12,682 nt of DNA from Lithacetigena sp037446255 [NCBI: Coprothermobacterota bacterium]. GTDB taxonomy: Bacteria > Coprothermobacterota > HKB111. The notes beneath the pieces are model-generated. The model was not told where the DNA came from. It searched no databases and was given only the letters and a program-made list of their open reading frames with translations. This document shows, in pieces, positions 1-6,967 of the stretch. Made by a program: the position numbers and the translations under genes. The stretch is taken from NCBI GenBank assembly GCA_037446255.1, contig JBBIIY010000004.1:78338-91019 (forward strand), written 5' to 3'. Within the stretch, counting starts at the first letter, position 1. Every line of letters starts with the position of its first letter.

Positions 1-35
1 ACGTTCTCAATTATTATCTTATCAAAAACGCGTAA

Positions 36-64
36 TTGTAATCAGAATAGTTTATTGTTAAAAT
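36..64 (+). promoter_or_regulatory. Probable promoter of the K+ channel gene
   Basis: A -35-like TTGTAA (36-41) and a -10 TAAAAT (59-64) are separated by 17 bp, and TG at 56-57 makes an extended -10. The expected transcription start is about 70-72, only 6-8 nt before the ATG at 78. No Shine-Dalgarno is visible in front of that ATG, so the mRNA would be nearly leaderless. Motifs were read by eye. Confidence 0.5.
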
Positions 65-77
65 CATTAGTATAGAC

Positions 78-899
78 ATGATGGAAAAAATTAGAAAACG
101 TTTATATGAAATATTAGAAATCGCAGAGCCTGAAGACAAGGTAAGCGTGAGCGTGGATGCCTTTCTTTTTTCTTTGATTCTGCTCAATATCTTCGCAGTA
201 ATAATAGGTACCGTAGATTCAATAAACACTATATACGCAAATTATCTCTATGGGTTCAAGTTATTTTCTATAATAGTGTTCTCGGTGGAATTTATTTTAC
301 GAATTTGGGTTTCCAATTACTGTACCAACCAATGTGATTCCACTATCTTTATCAAACGCTTGTTTAACCCTTTGATATTCCTGGATTTATTAGTTATATT
401 GTCTTTCTTTTTATCCATGTTAATCTCCATTGATTTAAGATTTTTAAGAATTTTTCGTCTATTCAGACTACTACGATCTTTCAAGATTGGTAGGTACTCG
501 GAATCTCTCAACGCCTTAGAACAGGTATTAAAAAACGAAAAAGAGGAGCTTTTTATTATAATACTTATTATTTTTTCCTTACTTGTAACCTCCGCCAGCT
601 TAATGTATTATGTGGAACATAAAGCTCAGCCAGAAGTGTTTACCAGCATTCCCTCGGCTTTATGGTGGGGTATCATAACTCTTACTACGGTTGGTTACGG
701 AGATATTTATCCTATTACCACCCTGGGCAAGTTTCTGGGAGCCCTTATTGCCTTACTTGGTCTGGGTATGTTTGCCCTGCCTACCGGGGTAATTGCTTTC
801 GGGTTTATGGACGAACTTCAACGGCGTAGGGCTAATAAAGGGCAATGTCCACACTGTGGTAAACATCACCACAACACTAGCAATACTCCACCAACTTGA
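78..899 (+). CDS. Voltage-gated-type potassium channel (six-TM ion transporter) with Cys/His-rich C-terminal tail
   Basis: Integral membrane K+ channel subunit, expected to act as a homotetramer. The 273 residues show hydrophobic segments at about 27-46 (S1), 58-78 (S2, Glu71), 97-117 (S3, Asp103), an S4 sensor with arginine every third residue (R121, R124, R127, R130, R133), S5 at about 157-178, a pore helix, the selectivity filter TTVGYGD (203-209) and S6 at about 218-243. The five regularly spaced S4 arginines argue for real voltage sensing. After S6 there is only a short tail with CPHCGKHHH (257-265), a metal-ligand-like cluster. No RCK or cyclic-nucleotide domain is present. ATG codons at 78 and 81 are both possible, and neither has a Shine-Dalgarno. 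K+ selectivity follows from the filter; gating properties are inferred. Confidence 0.93.
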   Translation: MMEKIRKRLYEILEIAEPEDKVSVSVDAFLFSLILLNIFAVIIGTVDSINTIYANYLYGFKLFSIIVFSVEFILRIWVSNYCTNQCDSTIFIKRLFNPLIFLDLLVILSFFLSMLISIDLRFLRIFRLFRLLRSFKIGRYSESLNALEQVLKNEKEELFIIILIIFSLLVTSASLMYYVEHKAQPEVFTSIPSALWWGIITLTTVGYGDIYPITTLGKFLGALIALLGLGMFALPTGVIAFGFMDELQRRRANKGQCPHCGKHHHNTSNTPPT

Positions 900-1093
900 G
901 CTGATTCCTGATACCGGGGCTACCTTGATACAGGGTATATAATCGTTAAACGCAAATTTTTGAATAATTATGTAGCAATGCGTGTAACACATAAAAATGT
1001 AATAATAATTTTGATATCCGGCAGAATCAAATAATTCTACCAGAATATTAAATACCAGGTAATTAGACACCTCAAGACGAGTTGATGGTAAAG

Positions 1094-1169
1094 CCCATTA
1101 ATAGGTCAAAAAGAGTTATTTTGAAGATACTATCATTTAATCTTTCACTTGATAGTGGAAACTAATGGG
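1094..1169. repeat. Two-tier nested inverted repeat (possible RNA structure)
   Basis: The outer arms CCCATTA (1094-1100) and TAATGGG (1163-1169) are perfect 7-bp complements. Inside them ACTATCA (1129-1135) and TGATAGT (1150-1156) form a second perfect 7-bp stem with a 14-nt loop. The overall span is 76 nt. The stems are AT-rich and could arise by chance. There is no U-run to make a terminator, and no tRNA T-loop or anticodon arm. Confidence 0.3.
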
Positions 1170-1269
1170 AAATATAATACAACCTTAAACTATGAATAAT
1201 TTTTATTTTAAAAATTAATAACTGACCCTCTGTATGTGAGAGCAAATCACTTTATCTTTACCAAGTAAG

Positions 1270-1278
1270 TGCTATAAT
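1270..1278 (+). promoter_or_regulatory. Extended -10 promoter giving a leaderless SRAP mRNA
   Basis: TGC followed by a perfect TATAAT (1273-1278) forms an extended -10; the -35 region is weak (TTTATC at 1251-1256). Six bases separate the -10 from the ATG at 1285, so transcription should begin at or within a base of the start codon. No Shine-Dalgarno precedes the ATG, which agrees with leaderless translation. Confidence 0.6.
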
Positions 1279-1284
1279 CATTTT

Positions 1285-1953
1285 ATGTGTGGAAGATTCA
1301 TATTTATTGAACCAGACGATATATACGATAGGTTTAATATTGTAGAAAAGCCTTCTTTACCACTTCATCCAAATTATAACGTAGCTCCCTCGCAAACATT
1401 TCCCGTAATTATAAAAGAGAATCCTCATAAAATTATTTTAATGAAGTGGGGACTTATTCCTCACTGGTGCAAGGATGCTGCTGATTTCAAGGGCTTAATT
1501 AATGCCCGCGGGGAAACCGTCCTGCAAAAACCTTCCTTTAAGGACTCTTTTCGTAATCGCAGGTGTATCATACCGGCTAATGGCTTTTACGAGTGGAAAA
1601 AAGAGGGCAACAAAAAAATTCCCTATTTTATTCATCTAAAAGGTTTTAAACTATTTGGCTTTGCCGGTATCTATGACAGGTTACAGGAAGAAGACGGAAA
1701 AATACTGAATACCTTTTCCATAATTACTACCGAACCTAACGAGTTAATTTCTTCTATTCATAACCGTATGCCGGTTATTCTTTCTCCCGATGATGAAAAC
1801 AGCTGGCTTGACTGCACCCAAACAGACACCTTAAACCTGCTTGGCCTTATGAAACCTTACAAAGCAGAAGATATGGATTTTTACCAGGTATCTTCATTAG
1901 TCAATAATCCCCGTCATAACTCCCCCGATTTGCTTAAAAAGATTGTTCAGTGA
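1285..1953 (+). CDS. SRAP-domain abasic-site processing protein (YedK/HMCES family)
   Basis: Known family role: it covalently traps abasic sites in single-stranded DNA through a thiazolidine link to the N-terminal cysteine left after Met removal, shielding the lesion. All key residues are visible: Cys2 in the MCGRF start, Asn73 in LINARGET, Glu103 in NGFYEWKK and His159 in IHNRMPVIL. The length of 222 residues is normal for a single-domain bacterial SRAP protein. The start is fixed by chemistry because Cys must be residue 2, even though no ribosome binding site precedes it. It sits alone, 331 bp after its promoter-distal neighbour's stop region and 138 bp before the MFS gene, which has its own strong Shine-Dalgarno. 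No SOS box or phage gene is seen nearby, so it looks like a chromosomal housekeeping copy. Confidence 0.95.
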   Translation: MCGRFIFIEPDDIYDRFNIVEKPSLPLHPNYNVAPSQTFPVIIKENPHKIILMKWGLIPHWCKDAADFKGLINARGETVLQKPSFKDSFRNRRCIIPANGFYEWKKEGNKKIPYFIHLKGFKLFGFAGIYDRLQEEDGKILNTFSIITTEPNELISSIHNRMPVILSPDDENSWLDCTQTDTLNLLGLMKPYKAEDMDFYQVSSLVNNPRHNSPDLLKKIVQ

Positions 1954-1991
1954 CTAAAACTATCAAGCCTACTACTACAATGATTCATGGT

Positions 1992-2009
1992 ATGTGTGGG
2001 AAGATTGAT
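1992..2009 (+). pseudogene. Possible tiny remnant of a second SRAP gene start
   Basis: ATGTGTGGGAAGATTGAT matches the first 17 bases of the SRAP gene at 1285 apart from one extra G and one C-to-G change. It would read MCGKID before diverging. It lies 39 bp after the SRAP stop codon. It may be the decayed end of a tandem duplication; the match is short and chance cannot be ruled out. Confidence 0.25.
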
Positions 2010-2091
2010 GTTTTACCAATTTCAAAAAACCTGAATAGAAAAAAGTAGATTCAGTTAAGTGATAATTTATTAATTTTTAAAAGGAGGATTC

Positions 2092-3342
2092 ATGGAAGAC
2101 CAGGAAAAAAATAAAACTATAAAAACTTTCGCCATAGCATCATTTTTAAACGATATGGGTTCAGATATTATCTACCCTATCTGGCCACTTTTTGTAACTC
2201 AGATACTGGGAGCAAACATGGCTATATTGGGTTTGCTGGATGGGCTGGGAGAAGCACTGGTTTCTATTTCTCAGGCAGTTTCAGGTTATCTTTCGGATAG
2301 ATTAAAAAAGAGAAAAATATTTATCTGGATAGGTTATTTTATGGGGGGTTTATCCCGAATAGGATATGGATTATCAACTACCTACATTCACCTCATACCC
2401 TTTAGAATATTAGACAGGGCGGGAAAGATAAGAAGTGCTCCCAGGGATGCGATTGTAGCTGATTATTCTAATCGGGAAAACCGGGGAAGAAACTTTGGGC
2501 TTCTCCGGACTGCTGACCACCTGGGGGCTCTGGTAGGTATAATTATCTGCATTTCGCTTTTTAAGGTTTTAGGGTACAGAAATCTTTTTCTACTGGCAGC
2601 TATTCCTTCCATTATCGGTGCTGCCTTAATTATCTCTAAAATCAAAGAACCTAAAACATCAGAAAATAAAATATTTAAAGGGATTAAATTATCTGATTTT
2701 AACAAGAATTTCCAGCTTTTTCTGATATTAAGTGCTTTTTTTGCTCTCGGTTCTTTCAGTTATTCCTTCCTTCTTATTTACGCTAAAGAGTTCGGCTTTA
2801 ATATCACCTTTGTTCCTGTTCTCTACCTCATTTTCACCGTATTTGCTTCTCTTTTCTCCCTACCCTTTGGAAAATTGGCTGATAAAATTGGTAGAAAAAA
2901 AGTGCTTTTGATTTCCTACCTTTTATGGGGTCTGATGTGCTTGAGCTTCCTTTATCTGATTTACGGATATCCACAAATACTGGCTAACTTCATAATTAAA
3001 ACCTTTAATCTTGGTGGAATCCACCTTTATAGTGACATAATAAAAGTTATACTCACTTTTACTGGTATTGTTACTGCTTTTATTCTTTATGGTTTACATA
3101 AAGCAGCTTTAGACCCTGTCCAAAAGACTCTGGTTTCTGAACTTGCCCCAGCAGACTTTCGTGCCAGTGCGCTGGGTGGATACCAGATGGTGGTTGGTTT
3201 ATGCGCTCTTCCTTCGTCATTGGTAGCAGGTATTCTCTGGGATAAAATAGGACTTGAAGCCCCTTTGCTGCTATCTCTGGCTCTTACCTTAATTGCCTTA
3301 ACTATGTTAAACTTTATTAAAGAAAGTAAATCCCTGGCTTAA
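2092..3342 (+). CDS. MFS transporter of unknown substrate
   Basis: A 416-residue major facilitator superfamily permease with the expected twelve hydrophobic segments. Two copies of the loop 2-3 signature (motif A) mark the halves: GYLSDRLKKRK (65-75) and GKLADKIGRKK (260-270). A conserved segment DRAGKIRSAPRDAIVAD (108-124) followed by RGRNFGLLRTADHLGALVG belongs to a drug-exporter-like MFS subgroup, but I cannot name a substrate. The C-terminal half has an extra stretch at about 291-320 between two predicted helices, which is unusual. The ATG at 2092 has a strong AAGGAGG (2081-2087). The gene is convergent with the SLH-protein gene, 66 bp between stops. Family assignment is firm; substrate and direction of transport are not known. 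Confidence 0.88.
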   Translation: MEDQEKNKTIKTFAIASFLNDMGSDIIYPIWPLFVTQILGANMAILGLLDGLGEALVSISQAVSGYLSDRLKKRKIFIWIGYFMGGLSRIGYGLSTTYIHLIPFRILDRAGKIRSAPRDAIVADYSNRENRGRNFGLLRTADHLGALVGIIICISLFKVLGYRNLFLLAAIPSIIGAALIISKIKEPKTSENKIFKGIKLSDFNKNFQLFLILSAFFALGSFSYSFLLIYAKEFGFNITFVPVLYLIFTVFASLFSLPFGKLADKIGRKKVLLISYLLWGLMCLSFLYLIYGYPQILANFIIKTFNLGGIHLYSDIIKVILTFTGIVTAFILYGLHKAALDPVQKTLVSELAPADFRASALGGYQMVVGLCALPSSLVAGILWDKIGLEAPLLLSLALTLIALTMLNFIKESKSLA

Positions 3343-3370
3343 GCATAGTATAAGATTATTAAAGGCTATG

Positions 3371-3391
3371 GCCCTGAAACAGATTCAGGGT
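3371..3391. terminator. Hairpin between convergent genes, possible bidirectional terminator
   Basis: CCCTGAA (3372-3378) and TTCAGGG (3384-3390) form a perfect 7-bp stem with a 5-nt loop, and one G.U pair can extend it. It sits exactly between two convergent stop codons. Neither side has a good U-run, so it is not a textbook intrinsic terminator. Confidence 0.4.
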
Positions 3392-3408
3392 AAAAGGTGG
3401 GAGGAGAA

Positions 3409-5718
3409 TCACTTCTCAAAATACCACTCAAATATATTCCAGGTAGGCGGAGTATCAGAAATCCCTGCTGGTTTGTAATTAACCAGATTCGTTTTAGCCG
3501 TAGTAACTTCCAGCCTGAAATATAGCGGAATTACCGGTAGTTCATCCAGCACCACCTCTTCCATGCGATGAAGAAGTTTTTTTCTGCCTTCCTCTGTCAT
3601 CTCTGTAGAAACCTTCGTCAGTAATTCAGTTACCTCTTTATTTCTATAACCATACCAGTTGTTACCGAAATAGTTATTAGCTGGAGAAGGTATATAGTCT
3701 TCTCTAAAGAAAGATTCCCCCATAGAGGTAGGCCGAAGCGTCCAGGCAAACATAATAAGGTGAGAATATTCTCTCCTTCGGGCGCGGGTGGTAAATGCAG
3801 CTGAAGGACGATTTTTACTTATATCTATCTCAACCCCTATATCTTTCCACATAGAAGCCAGCGTGGTTTGTACTTTTTCTCTAAGCGAATCTCCAGTAAT
3901 TGTCTCCAGAACGAGCGTTAACTTCACCCCATCCTTGAACCTTATGCCCCCCGTCCCTATCTTCCAACCAGCTTCTTCCAGGAGTTGTCTGGCTTTCTCA
4001 GGATTGAAAACATACTTAGTTTTAGGACTGCTGTACGCCCAGTGGTTCGGATGGAAAAATGTATAAGCAGCTTTTTGTTTTCCACCAAAAAAAGTATTTA
4101 TTATTTTCTCTCTATCTATAGCATAAGATAAGGCTTTACGGACCTTTATATCTTTTAATATGGAATCGTCCATATTTATACCCAGGTGTTCAAAGATGAA
4201 ACCATCGGTATAGTACGCTTTGGTATGTTTAGGTCCCCGTTCTTCTAGAACAATGGCCTGGTCAAAACCAAGACCCAGAGCCGCCACATCCACATCCTGC
4301 CCGGATATAACTCGAGCCAGCAGAGCTGTAGTGTCGGGAATAAAACGGAAAACAACGCCATCCAGTAGTGGCTTGCCAAAAACATAGAAGGGATTTCTCT
4401 CCAGGGAAATATAAGAACCGGATTTCCACTCTGTTAAACGGTAGGGACCATAGCCAACAGGTTTTCTGGTCATAATTTCATCTGTTCTAAACACCTCTGA
4501 ATTTCCTGTATCCTTCATTTTCTTGTAAACTTTTTCCAGAATATGTTTGGGGTAAAGGGCCATTGAACCCGGAAGCCAGGCTCCCGGTACCCATAAATCT
4601 ACCCTCCATTCTAATTCGCTGTAATATACTTTAATTGAGTGAGAATCAAGAATGTCAAATCCTTTCACGCCATAAGCCCCTTTACCTTTAGTCATATCCA
4701 CCTTGTCATCCAAGGGACTGCGGGTGGTGGGAACAAGAGGGTCCTGTAAGACCATGAAAGCGTAAGCCCAGTCGTCAACATCTGCACTTTCTCCATCAGA
4801 ATAACGGATACCCTCCCTGAAATTATAAATAACCTCCAGGGTTACACCTTTGATTTTAATGGTCCCGTCTTCTACTGATGGTCTTTTCTTTAATACCCCG
4901 GGATAAGGGTTCCAGTTTTCATCCCGGCCCACAGCAGGAGGGTAAGCCCAGGTAAAGTTAACTGTATGCATAGCCATCATTATACCTACCCAGGTGCTCA
5001 AGGTATCAGGCTCAGCATTCATAGCCACCTGAACAATACCACCTTTTTTGGGGGGATAAAGAAGTTGATACACAGCATAAGCTACCTCTCCACGCATGGC
5101 CAAATCTCTGGGAGCTGACCTCCTTCCCTGTTTATAAGTCAGGTATTGGTGTTCAGGGAAATACCCGAGAGTTACCCAGCCTATTGCCCATCTGGGAATT
5201 AAGGCTTCATCATTGGCCATGGCCAGAGGAACAATTATCCTGGCTTCTTCCCACTTCAAGCCTTTTGCCTGCCCGATAAGGGCAGATAATTCTGACCTAT
5301 TTATCAAAGCCTCTGGTTTAAAAGTACCATCGGGGTAACCCTTCATAAAACCAGCCTTGTAAACAGCCAGAATACTGTTTAAAGCCCAATGAGTAACAGG
5401 TACATCTTTAAAAGGGTTAACTGTGGTTTTATCCTCAATCAGTTTTTTAGCTTTCGTAAGTAACACAGCCGTCTCGGCTCGGCTTATTTGAGCATCTGGC
5501 CGGAAGGTGCCATCGGGATAACCAATAATTATTCCCTCTTTTTGTAGTTTTTCAATCTGCTTCTGGAATTGATGGTTCGTAATATCCCGGAAAATGGTTG
5601 TTGTTGATTCCGCAGGAAGGTAAAAAATTGTAAACAGCAGTGTTAACATTATAAACAGGGAAATAAGATATTTAATGGTTTTTTGCCTCCTATGGATGAA
5701 CCAATAGGTGCTAATCAT
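3409..5718 (-). CDS. SLH-anchored solute-binding protein (family 5, peptide/nickel type)
   Basis: A 769-residue exported protein. Order of parts: positively charged N-terminus and hydrophobic segment (about 15-34, signal peptide or anchor, no clear lipobox cysteine); SLH module 1 (about 43-90, GYPDGTFRPDAQISRAE); SLH module 2 (about 103-151, GYPDGTFKPEALINRSE); a degenerate third SLH-like stretch (about 163-222); then an ABC-type family-5 substrate-binding domain (about 226-769) with KPVGYGPYRLTEWKSGSYISLERNP, VRKALSYAIDREKII and a C-terminal LDELPVIPLYF. SLH modules normally bind secondary cell-wall polymer, so the binding domain would be held at the envelope surface. The ATG at 5718 has GGAGG at 5724-5728 with 5-nt spacing; a second AGGAGG lies inside the signal region over an Arg-Arg pair. 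No cognate permease or ATPase adjoins it. The ligand is not known. Confidence 0.9.
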   Translation of the reverse strand: MISTYWFIHRRQKTIKYLISLFIMLTLLFTIFYLPAESTTTIFRDITNHQFQKQIEKLQKEGIIIGYPDGTFRPDAQISRAETAVLLTKAKKLIEDKTTVNPFKDVPVTHWALNSILAVYKAGFMKGYPDGTFKPEALINRSELSALIGQAKGLKWEEARIIVPLAMANDEALIPRWAIGWVTLGYFPEHQYLTYKQGRRSAPRDLAMRGEVAYAVYQLLYPPKKGGIVQVAMNAEPDTLSTWVGIMMAMHTVNFTWAYPPAVGRDENWNPYPGVLKKRPSVEDGTIKIKGVTLEVIYNFREGIRYSDGESADVDDWAYAFMVLQDPLVPTTRSPLDDKVDMTKGKGAYGVKGFDILDSHSIKVYYSELEWRVDLWVPGAWLPGSMALYPKHILEKVYKKMKDTGNSEVFRTDEIMTRKPVGYGPYRLTEWKSGSYISLERNPFYVFGKPLLDGVVFRFIPDTTALLARVISGQDVDVAALGLGFDQAIVLEERGPKHTKAYYTDGFIFEHLGINMDDSILKDIKVRKALSYAIDREKIINTFFGGKQKAAYTFFHPNHWAYSSPKTKYVFNPEKARQLLEEAGWKIGTGGIRFKDGVKLTLVLETITGDSLREKVQTTLASMWKDIGVEIDISKNRPSAAFTTRARRREYSHLIMFAWTLRPTSMGESFFREDYIPSPANNYFGNNWYGYRNKEVTELLTKVSTEMTEEGRKKLLHRMEEVVLDELPVIPLYFRLEVTTAKTNLVNYKPAGISDTPPTWNIFEWYFEK

Positions 5719-5745
5719 TTAAACCTCCGAAAATCAGGCTCCAGT

Positions 5746-5758
5746 TTCCCCTGGGGAA
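5746..5758. promoter_or_regulatory. Perfect dyad TTCCCC-T-GGGGAA, candidate operator
   Basis: A 13-bp perfect palindrome, GC-rich within an AT-rich intergenic region, lies between the probable promoter (5772-5780) and the ribosome binding site of the SLH-protein gene. The one-base centre is poor for an RNA hairpin, so a protein-binding site is more likely. An alternative RNA pairing CCAG (5741-5744) with CTGG (5751-5754) is also possible. No regulator is identified. Confidence 0.4.
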
Positions 5759-5771
5759 TACCGGGCGATAT

Positions 5772-5780
5772 ATTTTAACA
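5772..5780 (-). promoter_or_regulatory. Extended -10 promoter for the SLH-binding-protein gene
   Basis: On the minus strand TGT precedes TAAAAT (complement of 5772-5777), an extended -10; the -35 is weak. The expected start near 5765 leaves a leader of about 46 nt holding the dyad at 5746-5758 and the GGAGG. Confidence 0.4.
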
Positions 5781-5787
5781 CAGTATT

Positions 5788-5796
5788 TGTTATAAT
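5788..5796 (+). promoter_or_regulatory. Extended -10 promoter for the AI-2E-family permease gene
   Basis: TGT followed by a perfect TATAAT (5791-5796). No good -35 is visible, as is common with extended -10 promoters. It lies 8 bp from the opposing extended -10 of the SLH-protein gene, so the two promoters overlap face to face and may compete. Confidence 0.45.
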
Positions 5797-5871
5797 GAAT
5801 ATTATATTATTCAAGCATAGTAATACTTTACTCTTTTATTACTAACGAGAGTTGGAAAGGAGGTACTTAAA

Positions 5872-6960
5872 CTGAGAGAAACATTAATAAAAATATGGCA
5901 AAACCAGTATATTCGTCTGACCTTTTATAGCATCGTCCTTTTCCTGGTATTGTATTTAATTTATCGGGCTCAAAACGCCCTTACGATTTTTATTTTAGCC
6001 TTCATAATTGCCTATCTATTTCAACCATTGGTTAATTTCCTGGAAAAACGAAGAATCCACAGGATTCTGGGGGTGATAGTAGTTTACTTTTTGATTTTCC
6101 TGGTAATTGGCACGGCATCTGTACTGTTAGCAAATGTGGTGGTCCAGCTTTCCCGTTTTGCCGCAGATCTCCCTACCATACTAAAACCATTAATAAGCTG
6201 GATTCAGAACTTACCCGATAAAATTTTACTGATACCAATTCCTTATGGCATGGAAGAGATATTTAATCAGGCTTCTCTGGCTTTCAAAAACATTCTGGAG
6301 GGTTTTACAGGAAGTCTTTTATTCTGGATAACAGCGCTTCTTGAGCAGGGAGGAAAAATAATTGTAGCCCTGGTGGGTGGCCTTTTTCAGCTGATTACTT
6401 CTATGCTCTTGGGGGCTTACCTTCTCTATGACTTTCCTCGCATTAGTAAAAGCCTATTAAATGCTTTTCCGGAAGTTTATCAACCAAAAGTTATAGAATT
6501 GGCTAGAAAAGCTGATAAAGCCGTGGGAAGTTACGCCAGGGGGCAGGTACTGGTAGCCATCATTGTTGGTTTGATAGTAGGGATAGGGTTGGGAATCATT
6601 GGCATACCTCTGGCTACTACCCTGGGATTCTTAGCTGGATTATTTAACCTTATACCTTTTGTGGGGGTTATCGTATCATCAATACCAGCCATACTGCTGG
6701 CTTTAACCACAGGGTGGTTAAGGGTAATTTTAACTCTGGGTATTTTAATATTAGCCAACCAGATTGAAGCTCAATTTCTAAACCCGGTAATCGTGGGTAA
6801 AGCGATAAACATACATCCAGCAACAGCCATTTTAGCTATCTTGGCAGGTGTTGAAATTTTGGGGTTGTGGGGAGCTTTGCTAGCACTTCCCACTATGGCT
6901 ATTTTGAAAATGCTCTATACTGATTATTACCAGAAAAGCAAGTTTTATAAAGAAGGTTGA
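5872..6960 (+). CDS. AI-2E family (PerM/TqsA-type) membrane permease, CTG start
   Basis: A polytopic membrane protein of the AI-2E transporter family, whose members export quorum-sensing or other small molecules, or exchange ions. The substrate here is not known. Family marks: the N-terminal ILAFIIAYLFQPLVNFLEKR block, GIPLATTLGFLAGLFNLIPFVGV, NQIEAQFLNPVIVGKAINIHP and GLWGALLALP near the end. The first in-frame TTG, at 5950, would cut the first membrane segment and has no ribosome binding site. A strong AAAGGAGG (5856-5863) is instead followed 8 nt later by an in-frame CTG at 5872. That start adds 26 residues (RETLIKIWQNQYIRLTFYSI and on), restores a full first helix and gives 362 residues, a usual family length. 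No in-frame ATG or GTG lies near. The gene ends 7 bp from the convergent ABC permease. Confidence 0.85.
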   Translation: MRETLIKIWQNQYIRLTFYSIVLFLVLYLIYRAQNALTIFILAFIIAYLFQPLVNFLEKRRIHRILGVIVVYFLIFLVIGTASVLLANVVVQLSRFAADLPTILKPLISWIQNLPDKILLIPIPYGMEEIFNQASLAFKNILEGFTGSLLFWITALLEQGGKIIVALVGGLFQLITSMLLGAYLLYDFPRISKSLLNAFPEVYQPKVIELARKADKAVGSYARGQVLVAIIVGLIVGIGLGIIGIPLATTLGFLAGLFNLIPFVGVIVSSIPAILLALTTGWLRVILTLGILILANQIEAQFLNPVIVGKAINIHPATAILAILAGVEILGLWGALLALPTMAILKMLYTDYYQKSKFYKEG

Positions 6961-6967
6961 GAATTAT

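Larger units (their letters stand above)
900..1284. other. 385-bp non-coding stretch between the K+ channel and SRAP genes
   Basis: AT-rich and interrupted by stops in all frames when read by eye. I find no convincing gene, RNA gene or Rho-independent terminator after the channel gene. It holds the two-tier inverted repeat at 1094-1169 and the extended -10 promoter just before 1285. A decayed gene or a small RNA cannot be excluded. Confidence 0.6.

Noticed and set aside
753-1070. 105-codon open frame on the minus strand, partly intergenic
   Set aside because: About half overlaps the K+ channel gene and the rest is low-quality sequence without a ribosome binding site or family motif.
1094-1169. 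tRNA-like span: 76 nt closed by a 7-bp stem
   Set aside because: No GTTC-type T-loop, no D-arm and no five-base-pair anticodon stem can be found, so it is not a tRNA.
2031-2054. CTGAAT/ATTCAG inverted repeat after the SRAP gene as a terminator
   Set aside because: Only 6 bp with a 12-nt loop, AT-rich, and no U-run follows.
5660-5718. Tat signal suggested by Arg-Arg at residues 10-11 of the SLH protein
   Set aside because: The residues after the pair (QKTIK) do not fit the S-R-R-x-F-L-K pattern; an ordinary Sec signal or anchor fits better.
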